Shown in pieces: positions 47,366 through 54,987 of a stretch of 54,987 nt of DNA. Origin of the DNA: an uncultured Paraburkholderia sp. GTDB lineage: Bacteria; Pseudomonadota; Gammaproteobacteria; Burkholderiales; Burkholderiaceae. The stretch spans positions 1 to 54,987 of the forward strand of contig CALNWS010000028.1 in the NCBI GenBank assembly GCA_940747215.1, given 5' to 3'. The notes under the pieces were generated by a model. That model was not told the origin of the DNA, did not search any database, and worked only from the letters and a program-made list of their open reading frames with translations. Position 1 is the first letter of the stretch; every line of letters begins with the position of its first letter. A program made the translations under genes and the position numbers.

Positions 47366-48838
47366 ATGCAAAACGCCCCTATGACTGCTCTGTTGCCCGA
47401 CGCACTGGTGATGCTCGCCGTTGTCGTCGCGTGGCTCAACGACACGTTCGTCGGCCAGGCTGGTCGCCACATCACCTATTTCATCGCGTTCACCTCGACG
47501 CTGGTCACCGGCATCTGGTTCGCGATGAACGCGTTCGATCCGCAAGTGCGCTACTACTTCGGCCACATGTACGTGGTCGATTCGTTCGCGAGTGTGATGA
47601 AAGCGGTGGTGACGCTCGGCTACGCCGTGTCGATCGTCTACTCGCGACGCTACCTCGAAGACCGCGGCCTGTTCCGCGGCGAGTTCTTCCTGCTGGGCAT
47701 GTTCTCGCTGCTCGGCCAGCTCGTCATGATCTCGGGCAATAACTTCCTGACGCTGTACCTCGGTCTGGAACTGATGTCGCTGTCGCTGTATGGCGCGATC
47801 GCGCTGCGTCGCGACGCGGCACCGTCGAACGAAGCTGCGATGAAGTACTACGTGCTCGGCGCGCTGGCTTCCGGCTTCCTGCTGTACGGCATCTCGATGC
47901 TATACGGCGCGACCGGTTCGCTCGACCTAAACGAAGTGTTCAAGGCGATCGGCACGAGCCACTACGATCCGAGCGTGTTGCTGTTCGGCGTGATCTTCAT
48001 CGTGGCCGGCGTGGCATTCAAGATGGGTGCGGTGCCGTTCCACATGTGGGTGCCGGACGTCTATCAGGGCGCGCCTACGGCAATGACGCTGCTCGTCGGC
48101 GGTGGCCCGAAGGTCGCGGCTTTCGCGTGGGGTCTGCGCTTCCTCGTCATGGGTCTGCTGCCGCTGGCGGTTGAATGGCAGGAAATGCTGGTAATTCTGA
48201 CGGCGCTGTCGCTGATCGTCGGCAACATCACCGGTATCGTTCAGCGCAACGTGAAGCGGATGCTCGCTTACTCGGCGATCTCGAACATGGGCTTCGTGCT
48301 GCTCGGTCTGCTGGCCGGCGTGGTCGACCACAAGACGTCGGGTGCGGCTAACGCGTACGGCTCGGCGATGTACTACAGCATCGTCTACCTGATCACGACG
48401 ATGGGCACGTTCGGCGTCGTCATGCTGCTGGCTCGCCGCGATTTCGAAGCCGACACGCTCGAAGACTTCAAGGGCCTCAACCAGCGCAGCCCGATGTTCG
48501 CGTTCGTGATGATGGTCATGATGTTCTCGCTGGCAGGCATTCCGCCGGCCGTCGGCTTCTACGCGAAGCTTGCCGTGCTGCAAGCCACGATGAACGCTGG
48601 CCTGACCTGGCTGTCCGTGCTGGCCGTGATCACGTCGCTGTTCGGCGCGTTCTACTACCTGCGTATCGTCAAGCTGATGTACTTCGACGAGCCGCAAGAC
48701 AAGTCGCCGATCCTCGCGGACACGAGCATGCTCGCGCTGCTCGCGCTCAACGGTGTTGCCGTGCTGGTGCTCGGCATCGTGCCGGATCCGCTGTTGAAGG
48801 CCTGTCTGCAGGCAATCCAGCACACTCTGCTGCTCTAA
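47366..48838 (+). CDS. nuoN: NADH-quinone oxidoreductase subunit N
   Basis: 490 residues, third antiporter-like subunit. Conserved NNFLTLYLGLELMSLSLYGA (Glu), FKMGAVPFHMWVPDVYQGAP (Lys) and KRMLAYSAISNMGFVLLG. ATG 47366 with ggagg upstream. The stop TAA shares its last A with the ATG of the DUF2818 gene, showing tight coupling. Confidence 0.97.
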   Translation: MQNAPMTALLPDALVMLAVVVAWLNDTFVGQAGRHITYFIAFTSTLVTGIWFAMNAFDPQVRYYFGHMYVVDSFASVMKAVVTLGYAVSIVYSRRYLEDRGLFRGEFFLLGMFSLLGQLVMISGNNFLTLYLGLELMSLSLYGAIALRRDAAPSNEAAMKYYVLGALASGFLLYGISMLYGATGSLDLNEVFKAIGTSHYDPSVLLFGVIFIVAGVAFKMGAVPFHMWVPDVYQGAPTAMTLLVGGGPKVAAFAWGLRFLVMGLLPLAVEWQEMLVILTALSLIVGNITGIVQRNVKRMLAYSAISNMGFVLLGLLAGVVDHKTSGAANAYGSAMYYSIVYLITTMGTFGVVMLLARRDFEADTLEDFKGLNQRSPMFAFVMMVMMFSLAGIPPAVGFYAKLAVLQATMNAGLTWLSVLAVITSLFGAFYYLRIVKLMYFDEPQDKSPILADTSMLALLALNGVAVLVLGIVPDPLLKACLQAIQHTLLL

Positions 48839-49134
48839 TGTCCGCAGCAGGCTGGTTTATCGTGTTGTTGGCGCTGGCCGGCGCCAACCTGCCGTTCCTG
48901 AATCAACGTCTCTTCGCCGCCGTCCCGCTGAAGGCGGCGAAGAAAAGCGCATGGATTCGCATTGCCGAGCTGATCGTGCTGTACTTCGTGGTCGGCGCGC
49001 TCGGTTTCCTGCTCGAAGCACGCGCGGGTAATCGCTTCGAGCAAGGCTGGCAGTTTTACGCGATCACGTTCGCTCTGTTCGTCGTGTTCGCATTTCCCGG
49101 CTTCACCTTCCAGTATCTCGTCAAACGCCGCTGA
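48838..49134 (+). CDS. DUF2818-family small membrane protein
   Basis: 98 residues with three hydrophobic segments: GWFIVLLALAGANLPFLNQR, IAELIVLYFVVGALGFLLEA and FYAITFALFVVFAFPGFTFQ, and a basic C-terminus. The family is known for its position immediately after nuoN in betaproteobacteria. The 1-nt overlap with nuoN indicates co-translation. This suggests an accessory or assembly role for complex I, which is inferred. Intact in a window where dispensable genes are mostly broken, which supports importance. Confidence 0.92.
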   Translation: MSAAGWFIVLLALAGANLPFLNQRLFAAVPLKAAKKSAWIRIAELIVLYFVVGALGFLLEARAGNRFEQGWQFYAITFALFVVFAFPGFTFQYLVKRR

Positions 49135-49177
49135 CGGCGTCTCGCCGTCGCGCACCAAGCTGTCCTAAGGTCCGCAT

Positions 49178-49762
49178 ATGGCTGAACTTCCCAATCACGA
49201 CGCTGCGCTTACCGAGACCTGTATCGAAAGCAGGACCCTTCATCAAGGTCCGTTTCTGACGCTCAACTGCGACATAGTGAGTCTTCCCGACGGCAAACAC
49301 GCCACGCGCGAATACGTGCAGCATCCGGGCGCGGTGATGGTCATTCCATTATTCGACGACGGCCGCGTGCTGCTGGAAAGCCAGTATCGCTATCCGATGG
49401 GCAAGGTCATGTTCGAATATCCGGCCGGCAAGCTGGATCCGAACGAAGGCGCGCTGGCTTGTGCAATCCGCGAGCTGCGTGAAGAGACCGGTTACACCGC
49501 GCGAGAGTATGTCTATCTGACGCGCATTCACCCGATCATTTCCTATTCGACCGAGTTCATCGACCTTTATCTGGCGCGTGGTTTGACCGCGGGCGAGCGC
49601 AAACTCGATGAAGGCGAATTCCTCGAGCTCTTCACGGCGACGGTGCCGGAGGTGTCAGAATGGATTCGCACCGGCAAGATTACGGACGTGAAGACGGTGA
49701 TCGGTACGTTCTGGTTGGAAAAAGTGCTGTCCGGCGCGTGGCCGATGGCCAAGCCGGAATAA
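49178..49762 (+). CDS. NUDIX hydrolase, ADP-ribose pyrophosphatase type
   Basis: 194 residues, intact. The Nudix box GX5EX7REUXEEXGU is perfect: GKLDPNEGALACAIRELREE then TGY. The N-terminal beta domain (ESRTLHQGPFLTLNCDIVSL) and YRYPMGKVMFEYPAGK match the NudF/ADP-ribose diphosphatase group, which hydrolyses ADP-ribose and related sugars. It is followed by terminators and then the HicAB-like cassette. Confidence 0.92.
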   Translation: MAELPNHDAALTETCIESRTLHQGPFLTLNCDIVSLPDGKHATREYVQHPGAVMVIPLFDDGRVLLESQYRYPMGKVMFEYPAGKLDPNEGALACAIRELREETGYTAREYVYLTRIHPIISYSTEFIDLYLARGLTAGERKLDEGEFLELFTATVPEVSEWIRTGKITDVKTVIGTFWLEKVLSGAWPMAKPE

Positions 49763-50041
49763 CGGCATTCGGTTGAGTCTAGTTTGAGTTCGAGGCGCGC
49801 GGGACGCGCCTTCTGTTTCGCTGGAACTTTAAAACTCTCGTCGGCGGATGCTTGGCGAGGGTTTTTTTCATGGCTCTCGTGTTTTCATGTCTGATGGTCG
49901 ACCGCGTTGTCTGGGATTGTCTTATGCCATCTGGCCGGCTCGTCGAGCGGACGCTATCATTCTAGTATCGATGTTCAGGCGGTCGTTGTTCCAGCTATTT
50001 ATTTGGGATGGCGAAGTTTTTCGAGTTACTGAATTTCGATT
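49763..50041 (+). other. Intergenic region after the NUDIX gene
   Basis: Holds a GC hairpin (ggcgcg/cgcgcc, 49794-49810), a rho-independent terminator (49832-49868), and about 170 bases in which I recognise nothing, up to the large palindrome at 50042. Confidence 0.6.
49832..49868 (+). terminator. Rho-independent terminator after NUDIX gene
   Basis: aaactctcg pairs with cgagggttt (one G-T pair) over a 15-nt loop and is followed by a run of T. Confidence 0.85.
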
Positions 50042-50083
50042 GTGTGGCGGCATGGTTGTCAAGTGACAACCATGCCGCCACAC
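50042..50083. promoter_or_regulatory. Perfect 20-bp-arm palindrome upstream of two-gene cassette
   Basis: Left arm gtgtggcggcatggttgtca (50042-50061), spacer ag, right arm its exact reverse complement (50064-50083). It ends 20 nt before the ATG of the first cassette gene and 8 nt before its ribosome site ggaggg. Could be a cruciform or dimer operator, or a leader hairpin hiding translation. No T-run, so not a terminator. Confidence 0.85.
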
Positions 50084-50102
50084 CCTAGAGTGGAGGGCAT
50101 TG

Positions 50103-50343
50103 ATGGTTCGCGCAACACACGCCAAGAAAGAAATTGAGGCAGCGCTCGTATATGCGGAGTCGAGAGGCTGGCGTGTTCAGTTCAGGGCGGCGGCGGCAAA
50201 GGTCATGCGTGGGGGGCGAATGTATTGCCCTTACAACGAGGCGGAATGCCATTTCGAGTGTCTGGAGCACGTCCAGAAATTCTGGCAATAACGCGAAACA
50301 GTTGCGCCGTGTTGTAGACAACTGCACGGCACGCCCGCAGTAA
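50103..50343 (+). pseudogene. Small HicA-like protein, frameshifted
   Basis: ATG 50103 (ggaggg upstream) opens VRATHAKKEIEAALVYAESR, GWRVQF. The next 11 codons are out of frame. The other frame encodes GGGKGHAWG, then an extra G restores RMYCPYNEAEC. A further shift follows, and the native end SSVWSTSRNSGNNAKQLRRV, VDNCTARPQ is in another frame, stopping at 50341-50343. The pattern GWRV, a G-K-G-H-x-W core and a C-terminal helix recalls the HicA dsRNA-binding-like fold with catalytic His, but that assignment is inferred from the motif pattern. The open product (ending 50291) is a 62-residue hybrid. Second gene 50391. Confidence 0.55.
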
Positions 50344-50390
50344 AGCATGGCGGGTTGAAAGGCCGGCAAGACTGGAAGCAGGAGAACAGT

Positions 50391-50768
50391 ATGGAATACG
50401 AATTTACGCTTAAGTATCGGCTTGTCGCAGAAGACTGCGATCTCGAAGCCATTGTCGAGCGACTGGGTGAAGCCGGCCCAGACTTTGTCGGATTAACCGA
50501 CGTCGCCGACGTGGCAGGTGTCTCGCGTCAAAACATGCGCAAGCTCATGCTCATTCGCGCGATCGACTTTCCGGCACCTGTGCATGAAGGGAGCGCATCG
50601 GTGTGGCATCTGTCGGACGTGCTCGACTGGCTCAACGCGCGCGGCGGCTACGACATCGGAGCGAACATTTCGGAGGTTGCGCGGTCGGCGAAGCAGGTGA
50701 ATCTCGCCAAGGAAGTTCGTGAACTCGAGCCCGGGTTCAATCGGCAACTGGAATGTCTGGTGGCGTAA
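50391..50768 (+). CDS. HTH-containing small protein, possible antitoxin
   Basis: 125 residues from ATG 50391, with aggag 8 nt upstream. The N-terminal strand-helix unit is EYEFTLKYRLVAEDCDLEAI, VERLGEAG. A helix-turn-helix (GLTDVADVAGVSRQNMRKLM) follows, then a short wing-like segment with ASVWHLSDVLDWLNARGGYD, and a helical tail. Compared with my recollection of homologues, a stretch of roughly 45 residues between ERLGEAG and PDFVGL appears missing, in frame. It lies 47 nt after the HicA-like gene. A DNA-binding partner behind a small putative toxin and a palindromic operator is the usual toxin-antitoxin layout. No experimental family name is known to me. Confidence 0.55.
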   Translation: MEYEFTLKYRLVAEDCDLEAIVERLGEAGPDFVGLTDVADVAGVSRQNMRKLMLIRAIDFPAPVHEGSASVWHLSDVLDWLNARGGYDIGANISEVARSAKQVNLAKEVRELEPGFNRQLECLVA

Positions 50769-50987
50769 GTTGCCAGTCATGAGTCACGGGTAACGAGTCG
50801 TAAATTATGAATTGTCCGCGCTCGCTCAGGCGCACTTTTCGGCGAAACGGGATTGGGCGGTGATCGGGGCGTCACGTCGAAACGCAGGCAACTGGAAGCT
50901 CGTCTGCCGGGTGTCGGTAGTCCTTTGCGCAAAGCGTTAAAATTGTCCATCGCGTCCGATTTATTGGTGACGTCCTGTACTAGGCGA

Positions 50988-51013
50988 GTCGTCCGTAAAA
51001 TTTTACGAACGAC
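50988..51013. promoter_or_regulatory. 26-bp near-perfect palindrome, candidate operator
   Basis: gtcgt-c-cgtaaaa is followed by ttttacg-a-acgac: 12 of 13 base pairs match, with a 14-bp perfect core cgtaaaattttacg. It lies 54 nt before the DUF1178 ATG, at or upstream of a likely promoter (TAAACT at 51038-51043). A second smaller palindrome (tgcaaaaaattgca, 51016-51029) adjoins it. Confidence 0.6.
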
Positions 51014-51066
51014 CGTGCAAAAAATTGCATTTTGTGCTAAACTAGTACGCAAGCCCCTTATTCCAC

Positions 51067-51497
51067 ATGAAGGTCCTCGATTACAGTGTCCGCATGGCCA
51101 TCGGTTCGAAGGGTGGTTCGCTTCGGCTGAAGGCTTTGAGTCGCAGCAGTCCCGCAAGCTCGTCGAATGCCCAATTTGCGGTGCAAACGAAGTCAGCCGT
51201 CTGCCGTCGGCGCCGCGTCTGAATCTGTCGGGCGCGACGCAAACAAAGGCGCCGGCAAAGGCGGAGCAGATGCAGGCGAAAGCTATGCGTGCAATGCGCG
51301 AGGTACTGGAGAAGACGGAGAACGTGGGCGACCGCTTCGCCGAGGAGGCACGGCGCATTCACTACAACGAAGCCGCCGGCACGCAGTAATTAATTCGCGG
51401 TGTCACCACACGTGAAAACGCGCGCGCTTTGGTCGAAGAAGGCATCGAAGTGATGCCGCTGCCGGTCCCAGTTGCGTTGAAGGAACCGCTGCAATAG
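51067..51497 (+). pseudogene. DUF1178-family zinc-ribbon protein, frameshift and nonsense
   Basis: ATG 51067 gives MKVLDY, and one T is missing before the expected LQCPHGHRFEGWFASAEGFE. From there the frame is that of an open frame reaching upstream by chance. VECPICGANEVSRLPSAPRL supplies the second half of a Cys4 zinc ribbon. After HYNEAAGTQ a TAA at 51387-51389 interrupts, though the same frame continues RGVTTRENARALVEEGIEVM, PLPVPVALKEPLQ to TAG 51495-51497. DUF1178 function is unknown. The gene lies directly before acyl-CoA dehydrogenase genes. Confidence 0.85.
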
Positions 51498-51545
51498 CGC
51501 AAGTGGCTTCTGGCGGCGAGCGGTAGCGGCCAAGAGACACTACGC

Positions 51546-52732
51546 ATGAATCTGGACTATTCCCCTGCGGACAACGCTTTTCGCGCTGAAATCCGCTCTT
51601 GGCTCGAAGCGAATCTTCCTCGCGAGTTGAGCCACAAAGTACTCAATCACAAACGTCTCAGCCGCGAAGATTTCGCAGGCTGACACAAGCTGCTCGGCAC
51701 ACGCGGCTGGTCCGTTATCGCATGGCAGAAAGAATACGGCGGCCCCGGTTGGAACGCGACTGAGCGGCATATCTGGGAAGAAGAGTGCGCACGCGTCGGC
51801 GCACCGTCGGTGTTGCCATTCGGCGTATCGATGGTCGCGCCGGTTCTGATGAAACACGGCAACGAGGCACAGAAGCGTCATTATTTGCCGCGCATTCTCG
51901 ACGGAACCGACTGGTGGTGCCAAGGCTACTCCGAGCCCGGTTCCAGTTCGGATCTCGCGTCGCTGCGTATGCGTGCGGAACGCATCGGCGATCATTACGT
52001 TGTCAATGGTCAGAAAACGTGGACCACGCTCGGCCAGCACGCCGACATGATGTTTTGCCTCGTGCGTACCGACACGGGCGCGAAGAAACAGGAAGGCATT
52101 TCGTTTCTGCTGATCGACATGAAAACGCCGGGCATTACCGTGCGCCCGATCATCACGCTCGACGAAGATCACGAAGTCAACGAAGTCTTTTTTGAAGACG
52201 TGAAGGTGCCGGTCGAGAATTTCGTCGGCGAAGAGAGTCGCGGCTGGACATATGCGAAGTATCTGCTTGGCCACGAACGTACAGGCATCGCGCGCGTCGG
52301 CCAGTCGAAACGTGAACTCGTGTTCCTCAAGCGTCTCGCGCTGGATCAAACGAAAAACGGCAAGCCGCTGTTGCACGATCCCGTGTTCGCCGCGAAGGTC
52401 GCCAGTCTCGAAATCGAACTGATGGCGCTCGAAGTCACGGTACAGCGCGTCGTTGCGAACGAAGCGGGCGGCCGTGGGCTGGGGCCGGAAAAGCGTCCAT
52501 GCTGAAAATCAAAGGTACGGAAGTTCAGCAGGCGCTCACCGAATTGATGTTCGAAGCGGTCGGGCCATTCGCCGTGCCCTTCCTCGAAGGCGAGCGCGAG
52601 CATAGCGTTGCTGGAGATGACGACACAGCGCCACTCGCCGCGTACTACTTCAATTTCCGCAAGACGTCGATTTATGGCGGCTCGAACGAAATTCAAAAGA
52701 ACATCATCGCGCAGATGATTCTGGGACCTTGA
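51546..52732 (+). pseudogene. Acyl-CoA dehydrogenase 1, opal codon and frameshift
   Basis: ATG 51546 begins NLDYSPADNAFRAEIRSWLE. At 51681-51683 TGA stands where Trp is expected (DFAG-W-HKLLGTRGWSVIAW). The same frame continues through the FAD-binding WCQGYSEPGSSSDLASL and KTWTTLGQHADMMF to GGRGLGPE. Two extra A near 52490 then shift it, and the C-terminus (MLKIKGTEVQQALTELMFEA, YYFNFRKTSIYGGSNEIQKN) lies in another frame. The native length would be about 395 residues, in the long-chain/ACAD10-11-like clade by neighbourhood. Flavin enzymes that oxidise acyl-CoA. Dead copy. Confidence 0.9.
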
Positions 52733-52742
52733 GGAGCGGCGC

Positions 52743-53324
52743 ATGGACTTCACTTTCAACGACGAACAACAGCAATTTGCCGACGCGCTGCGCCGCTATC
52801 TCAACAAGAACTACGGCTTTGAAGCGCGCCAAGCAATCGTGCAATCCGAGTCTGGCGTGTCCGAGACGTATTGGAGCGCATTCACCGAACTGGGCTTGAC
52901 GGCACTGCCGGTGCCGGAAGCTCAGGGCGGTTTCAACGGCGGCCCGATCGACATGCTGGTGGTCATGCAGCAGCTTGGCCGCGCGCTGGTCGTCGAACTT
53001 TACTTTTACTGGGCGACGGCTGTTGGCATCGAGGCGCTGCGCCTTGCCGGCAGCAACCAGAGCGAAGACAGCAAGCTACTCGAAAGGGCGGCGCAAGGGG
53101 AGATCAAGTTGTCGGTGGCGTTTCACGAACCGCACGTACGCTACGATCTGTTCGAGGTCAAAACCACCGCGAGCGACGGTGCCGAGCGTCCCGTGCTGAA
53201 CGGGATCAAGTCGGTCGTACAGCACGGCGCGCAAGCTGATTTCTGGATCGTGCCGGCACGCCTCGGTGGTGAGATCGCGCTCTTCGTCGTGGCGCGCGAC
53301 ACCGAACGCGATGCAAAGAGATAA
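52743..53324 (+). pseudogene. Acyl-CoA dehydrogenase 2, C-terminally truncated
   Basis: 193 residues instead of about 375. The N-terminal helical domain is normal (DFTFNDEQQQFADALRRYLN, GLTALPVPEAQGGFNGGPID, MLVVMQQLGRALVVELYF), and the middle beta domain begins (SVAFHEPHVRYDLFEV, GIKSVVQHGAQADFWIVPA) but stops after VARDTERDAKR. The C-terminal four-helix domain, with the catalytic Glu and most of the FAD dimer contacts, is gone. The end lies 9 nt from the stop of the convergent kinase gene, so a deletion probably joined them. It begins 10 nt after ACAD 1 and likely formed a heteromeric pair with it. Confidence 0.87.
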
Positions 53325-53333
53325 GGCGTGGTC

Positions 53334-54364
53334 CTAGCGCACTTTCTGCGCATAATGCCAGGCGAGTTCGGCCATCGGTTTCGCGCGCCGTCCGGCGTCG
53401 AGCGCCTGCGCGCTAGCAGCCGTTCCGGCTGTTCGACGTAATGCGCTTCGTCCGGAATGCCGAGCGCGGCCCAGTCGAACCCCGCGATGCCGTGAAATTG
53501 CGCCGGATCGACGTGCCACGCCATGCAGTGATAAGCGAAGTCGGCGAGCGGATCGCCGAGCGTGGACAGTTCCCAGTCGAGCACGGCAAGCACGTTCGGC
53601 TCGGTGGGATAGAAGATGAGATTGTCGAGCCGGTAGTCGCCATGCACGACGGAAACCTTCGCGTCCGTTTCCGCCGGCATGTGCTGCGGAAGCCAGTCGA
53701 TCAGCTTATGCATCGCGTCGATCGGCTCGGTTTCCGACGTAACGTACTGTTTGCTCCAACGGCCGATCTGACGTGCGAAGTAGTTGCCCGGCTTGCCGTA
53801 GTCGGCGAGACCGGCGGCTTGCACGTCGACACGATGAAACGCGGCAATGACGCGATTCATCTCGTCGTAAATGGCCGCGCGTTCCTGCGTCGACATGCCG
53901 GGCAGCGACTGGTCCCACAGCACGCGGCCTTCGACGAACTCCATCACATGGAACGCGCGGCCGATCACGCCGTCTTCGCATAGCGCAACCATGCGGGCGA
54001 CAGGCACGTCGGTATCGGCGAGCGCATGCATCACGCGATATTCGCGTTCGACGGCATGTGCCGACGGCAGCAGCTTCGCTGCCGGACCGGGTTTCGCGCG
54101 TATGACGTACGCGCGCGAGGGCGTGACGAGTTTGAACGTGGAATTAGATTGGCCGCCGGCAAACTGCTCAACGCTCAACAGACCGGCGAAACCTTCGACA
54201 TGCGTCGCGAGCCACGAGGCGAGCGCGTCGGTATCGAAACGTTGCCGCTCGTTGACCGGAAGCGTTCCTTCGAACGCGGAGTAATCGGGCTTGCCGCTTT
54301 GTTCTCCGATGCGTTTTCCGCTTTGTTCGTCGTTCTGCTCGCCGGCCTGTGTGGCTTGCACCAT
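53334..54364 (-). pseudogene. APH-family kinase associated with acyl-CoA dehydrogenases, internal deletion
   Basis: ATG 54364 opens a low-complexity N-terminus, then the APH kinase domain: FAGGQSNSTFKLVTPSRAYV (nucleotide loop), VIRAKPGPAAKL (Lys), VVHGDYRLDNLIFYPTEPNV (Brenner HGDxxxxN motif), AVLDWELSTLGDPLADFAYH (DWE metal site). After HYVEQ the frame shifts and about 40 residues are missing. The native tail LDAGRRAKPMAELAWHYAQK is read in another frame, ending at 53334. Such kinases resemble the N-terminal domain of ACAD10/ACAD11 and LvaA-type 4-hydroxyacyl kinases. The catalytic core is present but the C-terminus is broken. Confidence 0.85.
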
Positions 54365-54384
54365 TTGTCTCCTCCAGTTCGGGT

Positions 54385-54860
54385 TCAGCTACGCCTGTAT
54401 TGAATGAATTGTGCGTAAAGCATTTCCATCGTGGTGTTGCGCACGTCGCGATGCAACGGCGACGGCAGCGAAAAGTTATCGTGCGTAATATCCAGTGCGC
54501 GGTGCTGCTCTGACGTCGAGCGCATTGATGCAGCCCGTTGCCTGCGCCAGATGACCGAAGAACGTGCGGCCGCCGGCCGTGAGCGCATGCGAAAGAATCG
54601 CGCGATTCACGCCGCCGTGAAGCACGAGCAGCACGATGTCCCACGACGTGTCCTCGCGCAGTGCCGCGACCGCGGGCAGCACGCGATCGAACAGTTCGCC
54701 GATGGTTTCGCCGTCGAGAAAACGCGTGCTCTCCGGCACGATGCCGTCGAACACGCCGAGAAAGGCCGCTTCGATGTCGTGTGCCGGAATGTTGCTCAGC
54801 TTGCCGCCGTGAATTTCCTGCCACGCAGGTTCGATTTCGAGCTCGATGTGCTGACCCGTT
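54385..54860 (-). pseudogene. Histidine-phosphatase family protein, truncated by IS and frameshifted
   Basis: On the minus strand the sequence enters at the IS boundary (54860) and encodes QHIELEIEPAWQEIHGGKLS, IGELFDRVLPAVAAL and IVLLVLHGGVNRAILSHALT, where the His in VLHGG is the second catalytic His of the phosphoglycerate-mutase fold. The N-terminal RHG motif with the phosphorylated His has been lost to the insertion. After CINALDV the frame changes and the tail (ALDITHDNFSLPSPLHRDVR, EMLYAQFIQYRRS) is in another frame, stopping at 54385. It sits 20 nt upstream of the APH kinase, so one operon. The substrate is unknown. Confidence 0.85.
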
Positions 54861-54956
54861 ATTTTCAAGTGGAACGTCCGGGGCGATCATGCTGCCGATC
54901 TGATCGCAGGCAGCGTTGCGAAGTATGCCTCATCCGGCATCCGGTCTGCCAGACTG
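54861..54956 (-). mobile_element. IS3-family right end, inverted 96-bp copy
   Basis: Reverse complement of 519-614: the OrfB C-terminus (GRMPDEAYFATLPAIRSAA-type, minus strand) plus 26 bases of end. It interrupts the histidine-phosphatase gene at 54860. At 54957 the IS sequence is broken again, and the final 31 bases (54957-54987) are unrelated to the left copy and not identified. Confidence 0.85.
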
Positions 54957-54987
54957 TCATGAGCGTGCGCACGCGGCGGCGCCCGAT

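Noticed and set aside
50853..51066. Open frame extending upstream of DUF1178
   Set aside because: The 71 upstream codons have no resemblance to anything and exist only because a one-base deletion joined the DUF1178 body to a chance open frame. The palindrome and promoter lie within it.
54476..54868. Small protein starting MKITGQHIELE as a complete gene
   Set aside because: The ATG lies within the IS end. The frame continues a histidine phosphatase lacking its first catalytic motif.

Overview
The window reads as a Burkholderia-type betaproteobacterial chromosome: GC-rich DNA, a Burkholderia-like gene order (ilvBNC-psd-pssA-leuA, then rpsO-pnp-qor-tpiA-secG-tRNA-Leu-nuoA to nuoN-DUF2818-NUDIX), and betaproteobacterial families such as DUF3106, DUF3619 and DUF2818. 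The striking property is a two-speed genome. Core operons are intact, while most accessory genes carry nonsense codons, 1-2 nt frameshifts and internal deletions, and insertion-sequence remnants bound both ends. This is what a recently host-restricted Burkholderia sensu lato (for example a leaf-nodule symbiont lineage) would look like. That lifestyle is an inference, and sequencing error is an alternative for some single indels.

Layout. 1-614: chimera of IS66 and IS3-family transposase fragments. 640-4013: wrecked kdpC, kdpD and kdpE (potassium ATPase and its sensor/regulator). 4031-4422: a guanidine-II (mini-ykkC) riboswitch candidate in front of a frameshifted guanidinium exporter gene. 4720-8890: broken DUF4126, DUF924, ArnT-like glycosyltransferase and SDR genes around an intact truncated hemoglobin. 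8954-13270 (minus): a LOG-family gene, a TetR regulator, diacylglycerol kinase with a long N-terminal extension, a GT4 glycosyltransferase and an LpxH-like phosphoesterase with an amber codon. 13436-15664 (minus): ECF sigma factor, DUF3619, DUF3106 and a broken RDD gene.

15968-23244: branched-chain amino acid synthesis (ilvB, ilvN, ilvC, leuA) with phospholipid genes psd and pssA between, intact, with recognisable promoters and terminators. 23295-26125 (minus): decayed SulP transporter, a shortened beta-carbonic anhydrase and a broken lipoprotein gene. 26328-33399: branched-chain-type ABC binding protein, rpsO, pnp, quinone oxidoreductase, tpiA and secG. 33512-33596: tRNA-Leu(GAG) with a near-consensus promoter. 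33760-48838: the full 14-gene complex I operon, apparently undamaged, followed by DUF2818 and a NUDIX hydrolase.

50042-54860: a small HicAB-like two-gene cassette behind a perfect 20-bp-arm palindrome, then broken DUF1178, two acyl-CoA dehydrogenases, an APH-family kinase and a histidine phosphatase cut by an IS. The last 127 bases hold a 96-bp inverted copy of the IS end found at 519-614, so the ~54 kb between is bracketed by inverted repeats.
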